Source: CAZZKJ01 sp964654695
GTDB taxonomy: Bacteria; Krumholzibacteriota; Krumholzibacteriia; WVZY01
Direction: 5' to 3'
Assembly (NCBI GenBank): GCA_964654695.1
Contig: CAZZKJ010000003.1
Location: 59,546-123,545 of the forward strand
Length of the DNA stretch: 64,000 nt
The first letter of the stretch is position 1. Every line of letters starts with the position of its first letter. The notes beneath the pieces are model-generated. The model was not told where the DNA came from, did not search any database, and saw only the letters and a program-made list of their open reading frames with translations. Below are positions 62,381 through 64,000 of the stretch, piece after piece. Position numbers and translations under genes: made by a program.

Positions 62381-62422
62381 CGTCCTTTTAAACTGGCCCA
62401 GCGAGGCCAGAAAGGGATTCGG
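62381..62422 (+). promoter_or_regulatory. Putative PyrR-binding stem-loop in the carA leader
   Basis: CCTTT with AAAGGG forms the outer stem, and CTGGCC (62393-62398) with GGCCAG (62405-62410) the inner stem. The loop holds CAGCGA then GG, matching the conserved UCCAGnGAGGCU core of the PyrR-bound anti-antiterminator in Bacillus pyr mRNA. The bases CGAGG in the loop could also pair with CCTCG at 62450-62454, which would compete with the terminator stem below. This predicts UMP-responsive attenuation of carA. Confidence 0.55.
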
Positions 62423-62445
62423 ATGTTGATAGGCGTTATTTCCAA

Positions 62446-62487
62446 AGCTCCTCGTGCAAATAAACTTGCAAGAAGGAGCTGTTTTTT
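62446..62487 (+). terminator. First leader terminator (attenuator) before carA
   Basis: AGCTCCT (62446-62452) pairs with AGGAGCT (62474-62480) and the inner GTGCAA with TTGCA. Six T follow (62482-62487). The left arm overlaps a segment that could pair with the PyrR-like loop, so it fits an attenuator. Confidence 0.65.
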
Positions 62488-62498
62488 GAGTAAACCCT

Positions 62499-62531
62499 CC
62501 CCCGGCCGGCCACAAAGCCCGGGGGTTTTTT
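62499..62531 (+). terminator. Second leader terminator before carA
   Basis: CCCCCGG (62499-62505) pairs with CCGGGGG (62519-62525), followed by six T. It lies 87 bp upstream of the carA start. Two tandem terminators in one leader are unusual. Confidence 0.75.
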
Positions 62532-62618
62532 GTGTCCGGATCATGGAAGGAAGGATTATTAACGAGAATTCATTTTATTGGCGGTTTCAAAATGCGGTCA
62601 AACGGAGGCGCAGAATTC

Positions 62619-63728
62619 TTGGGTAATAAAGAAAAAGGCAGGTTGGTTCTGAAAGACGGATCGGTGTATGAAGGCGTATTGATAAACACCGGAAAACTTC
62701 CCCTCAGAGGAGAAGTGGTTTTCAATACTTCCATGACGGGATACCAGGAAATACTGACCGATCCCTCATATGCCGGGCAGATAATAGTCATGACGTATCC
62801 GCAAATAGGCAATTACGGAGCCGTCGCCGGGGATTTCGAGTGTGAAAAATCAGCAGCCGCAGGCCTCGTGGTAAAAGAATTATCGCCTTTTTTTTCGAGG
62901 GCTCCCGGCAGATACGGTCTGGAGGCATTTTTGAAAGACCAGGATATAACCTGCCTGGCGCAAATCGATACGCGCGCTGTGACCAGAAAGATTCGGTCCA
63001 GTGGAACCGTAGGAGGAGCCATCGGCGGGAGGAATGCCAGCATATCATACCTTCAAGCCGAAGCCGCCGCTGCAGAAAGAGATCCTAACCTGGTTGGTTC
63101 GGTATCGGGCACGGCGCGCGGGAAGCACTGTAAGGGCAGGAAAGCGGCGATTATAGACCTGGGCGTTAAAAAAAGCATAATCGACAGCATCGCCGGATTT
63201 GGAATCGATACTTATGTGATGCGGTCGGATTTTAAGGCTGATGAAATAATATCCGGTGATTATGAATTTCTTGTTCTTTCCAACGGTCCCGGAGACCCGG
63301 TTCAGGTACCGCAGGTTGTCCGCGAAGTAAGAAGGCTGCTCGGGAAAATACCGATGCTCGGAATATGCCTGGGCCACCAGATTGCGGCTTTAGCCCTCGG
63401 AGGAGGGACCTACAAGCTCAAGTTCGGGCACCGCGGGGCGAACCAACCCGTAATATGCCGGCGGTCCGGCAGGGTTTTTATAACCAGCCAGAATCACGGA
63501 TACGCGGTTTCCGGTGATATCGCCGACGTATCCGGTGCGAGGATTACGCATACCAATGCCAATGACGGTACGATAGAAGGATTCTCTGTTGATCGTCTGG
63601 GTATTAAATGTGTTCAATTCCATCCCGAAGCATCGCCTGGGCCCCGCGACACCGGCTTCATTTTCTACGAGTTCTCAAGGATCGCCGAGGCCTGGCAGGA
63701 GTCTAATAATATATGCACTCAAGCCTGA
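62619..63728 (+). CDS. carA: Carbamoyl-phosphate synthase small subunit
   Basis: A 369-residue glutaminase subunit that releases ammonia from glutamine for carbamoyl phosphate, used for pyrimidines and arginine. The N-terminal domain starts GRLVLKDGSVYEG, and the class I glutaminase site holds the catalytic Cys in GICLGHQ, with His and Glu in QFHPEASPG. The TTG at 62619 has GGAGG 10 bp upstream and gives the family's usual N-terminus. ATG 62592 is also in frame. The next gene is carB, 9 bp downstream, and the leader suggests pyrimidine control. Confidence 0.9.
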   Translation: MGNKEKGRLVLKDGSVYEGVLINTGKLPLRGEVVFNTSMTGYQEILTDPSYAGQIIVMTYPQIGNYGAVAGDFECEKSAAAGLVVKELSPFFSRAPGRYGLEAFLKDQDITCLAQIDTRAVTRKIRSSGTVGGAIGGRNASISYLQAEAAAAERDPNLVGSVSGTARGKHCKGRKAAIIDLGVKKSIIDSIAGFGIDTYVMRSDFKADEIISGDYEFLVLSNGPGDPVQVPQVVREVRRLLGKIPMLGICLGHQIAALALGGGTYKLKFGHRGANQPVICRRSGRVFITSQNHGYAVSGDIADVSGARITHTNANDGTIEGFSVDRLGIKCVQFHPEASPGPRDTGFIFYEFSRIAEAWQESNNICTQA

Positions 63729-63737
63729 TTATTCTGC

Positions 63738-64000
63738 ATGGAACATGTTATGCCTAATCCCCTTGGTATAAAAAGCGTTTTCGTTATCGGGTCGGGTCCG
63801 ATAGTAATCGGCCAGGGATGCGAGTTCGATTATTCGGGCACTCAGGCCGTCCGGGCTCTGAAGGAGGAAGGTGTGAGGGTGGTATTATTGAACAGCAACC
63901 CGGCGACCATAATGACTGATCCTGATATGGCTGGTGCGACCTACATAGAACCTATAACGTTTGATACCTGTTCGGGAATCCTCTACAGGGCTACTCGCAT
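63738..64000 (+). CDS. carB: Carbamoyl-phosphate synthase large subunit (partial, runs off the window)
   Basis: The first 87 codons of the large subunit. The start MEHVMPNPLGIKSVFVIGSGPIVIGQ and the following CEFDYSGTQAVRALKEEG and NSNPATIMTDPDMA match the ATP-grasp N-terminus of CarB. ATG 63750 is an alternative start that fits the family's usual MP start. The gene continues beyond base 64000. Confidence 0.93.
   Translation, partial: MEHVMPNPLGIKSVFVIGSGPIVIGQGCEFDYSGTQAVRALKEEGVRVVLLNSNPATIMTDPDMAGATYIEPITFDTCSGILYRATR

Noticed and set aside
1..64000. CRISPR arrays, tRNA or rRNA genes, prophage or integron structures
   Set aside because: No direct-repeat arrays, cloverleaf-like sequences, rRNA stretches, integrase genes or att-type repeats were noticed; only the short transposase relic remains.

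Overview
The window is about 64 kb of densely coded bacterial chromosome (roughly 60 genes, moderate GC). It carries no rRNA, tRNA, CRISPR array or intact mobile element that I could see. The host is a diderm: it has a full Tol-Pal operon, lipoproteins with lipoboxes, RND efflux pumps and a beta-barrel-like protein. It combines traits that are rarely seen together in well-known lineages: an exosortase, a bifunctional (class V) FBP aldolase/phosphatase, tandem geranylgeranyl-reductase-like flavoproteins, a SufU-type SUF operon, and what looks like PyrR-type attenuation of carA. I read this as an under-cultured Gram-negative phylum, possibly FCB-like or deltaproteobacteria-like. The sequence alone does not settle the taxonomy.

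Layout. 0-4.3 kb: an exported DUF4139 protein, a DUF4446 membrane protein, and a minus-strand rhomboid-MATE pair. 4.4-12 kb: an adaptor plus two RND permeases. 12.1-14.2 kb: thioredoxin and DUF302, then a minus-strand exosortase with its partner. 14.2-18 kb: a peptide-type ABC importer without its ATPases. 18-22.3 kb: a ThiI/NFACT-like tRNA thiolation protein, CutA, a barrel-like protein, a REC-PAS-kinase and a FlgM-like protein. 22.4-28 kb: patatin, two flavoprotein reductases, a SAM hydrolase and the FBP aldolase/phosphatase. 28-35 kb: a GT-C glycosyltransferase, an ECF sigma/anti-sigma/YbjQ operon, an MBL hydrolase, a Cys-rich secreted protein and a large DUF4384 envelope protein.

35-43.3 kb: tolQ-tolR-tolA-tolB-pal-cpoB, two CBS-domain (CorC/HlyC-like) membrane proteins, a dipeptide epimerase and acpS. 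43.5-51.6 kb: an MFS transporter, an Hsp20 behind a perfect sigma-54 promoter, a hybrid kinase with a CxxCH motif in its sensor domain, a phosphohexomutase and a secreted M49-like peptidase. 51.7-54.6 kb: a three-gene proton-translocating transhydrogenase. 54.7 kb: a relic of an IS3-type transposase. 55-60.4 kb: an Rrf2 regulator with sufCBDSU. 60.4-64 kb: a YchF-like GTPase with a changed P-loop, a TetR regulator, and carA behind a leader that resembles a PyrR attenuator, followed by the start of carB.

The genes are mostly housekeeping and envelope functions in short operons with 1-20 bp overlaps. The items most worth following up are the carA leader, the exosortase pair without visible targets, the heme-motif kinase, the Cys-Ser-Lys-rich secreted protein, the patatin/reductase cassette and the altered YchF-like protein.
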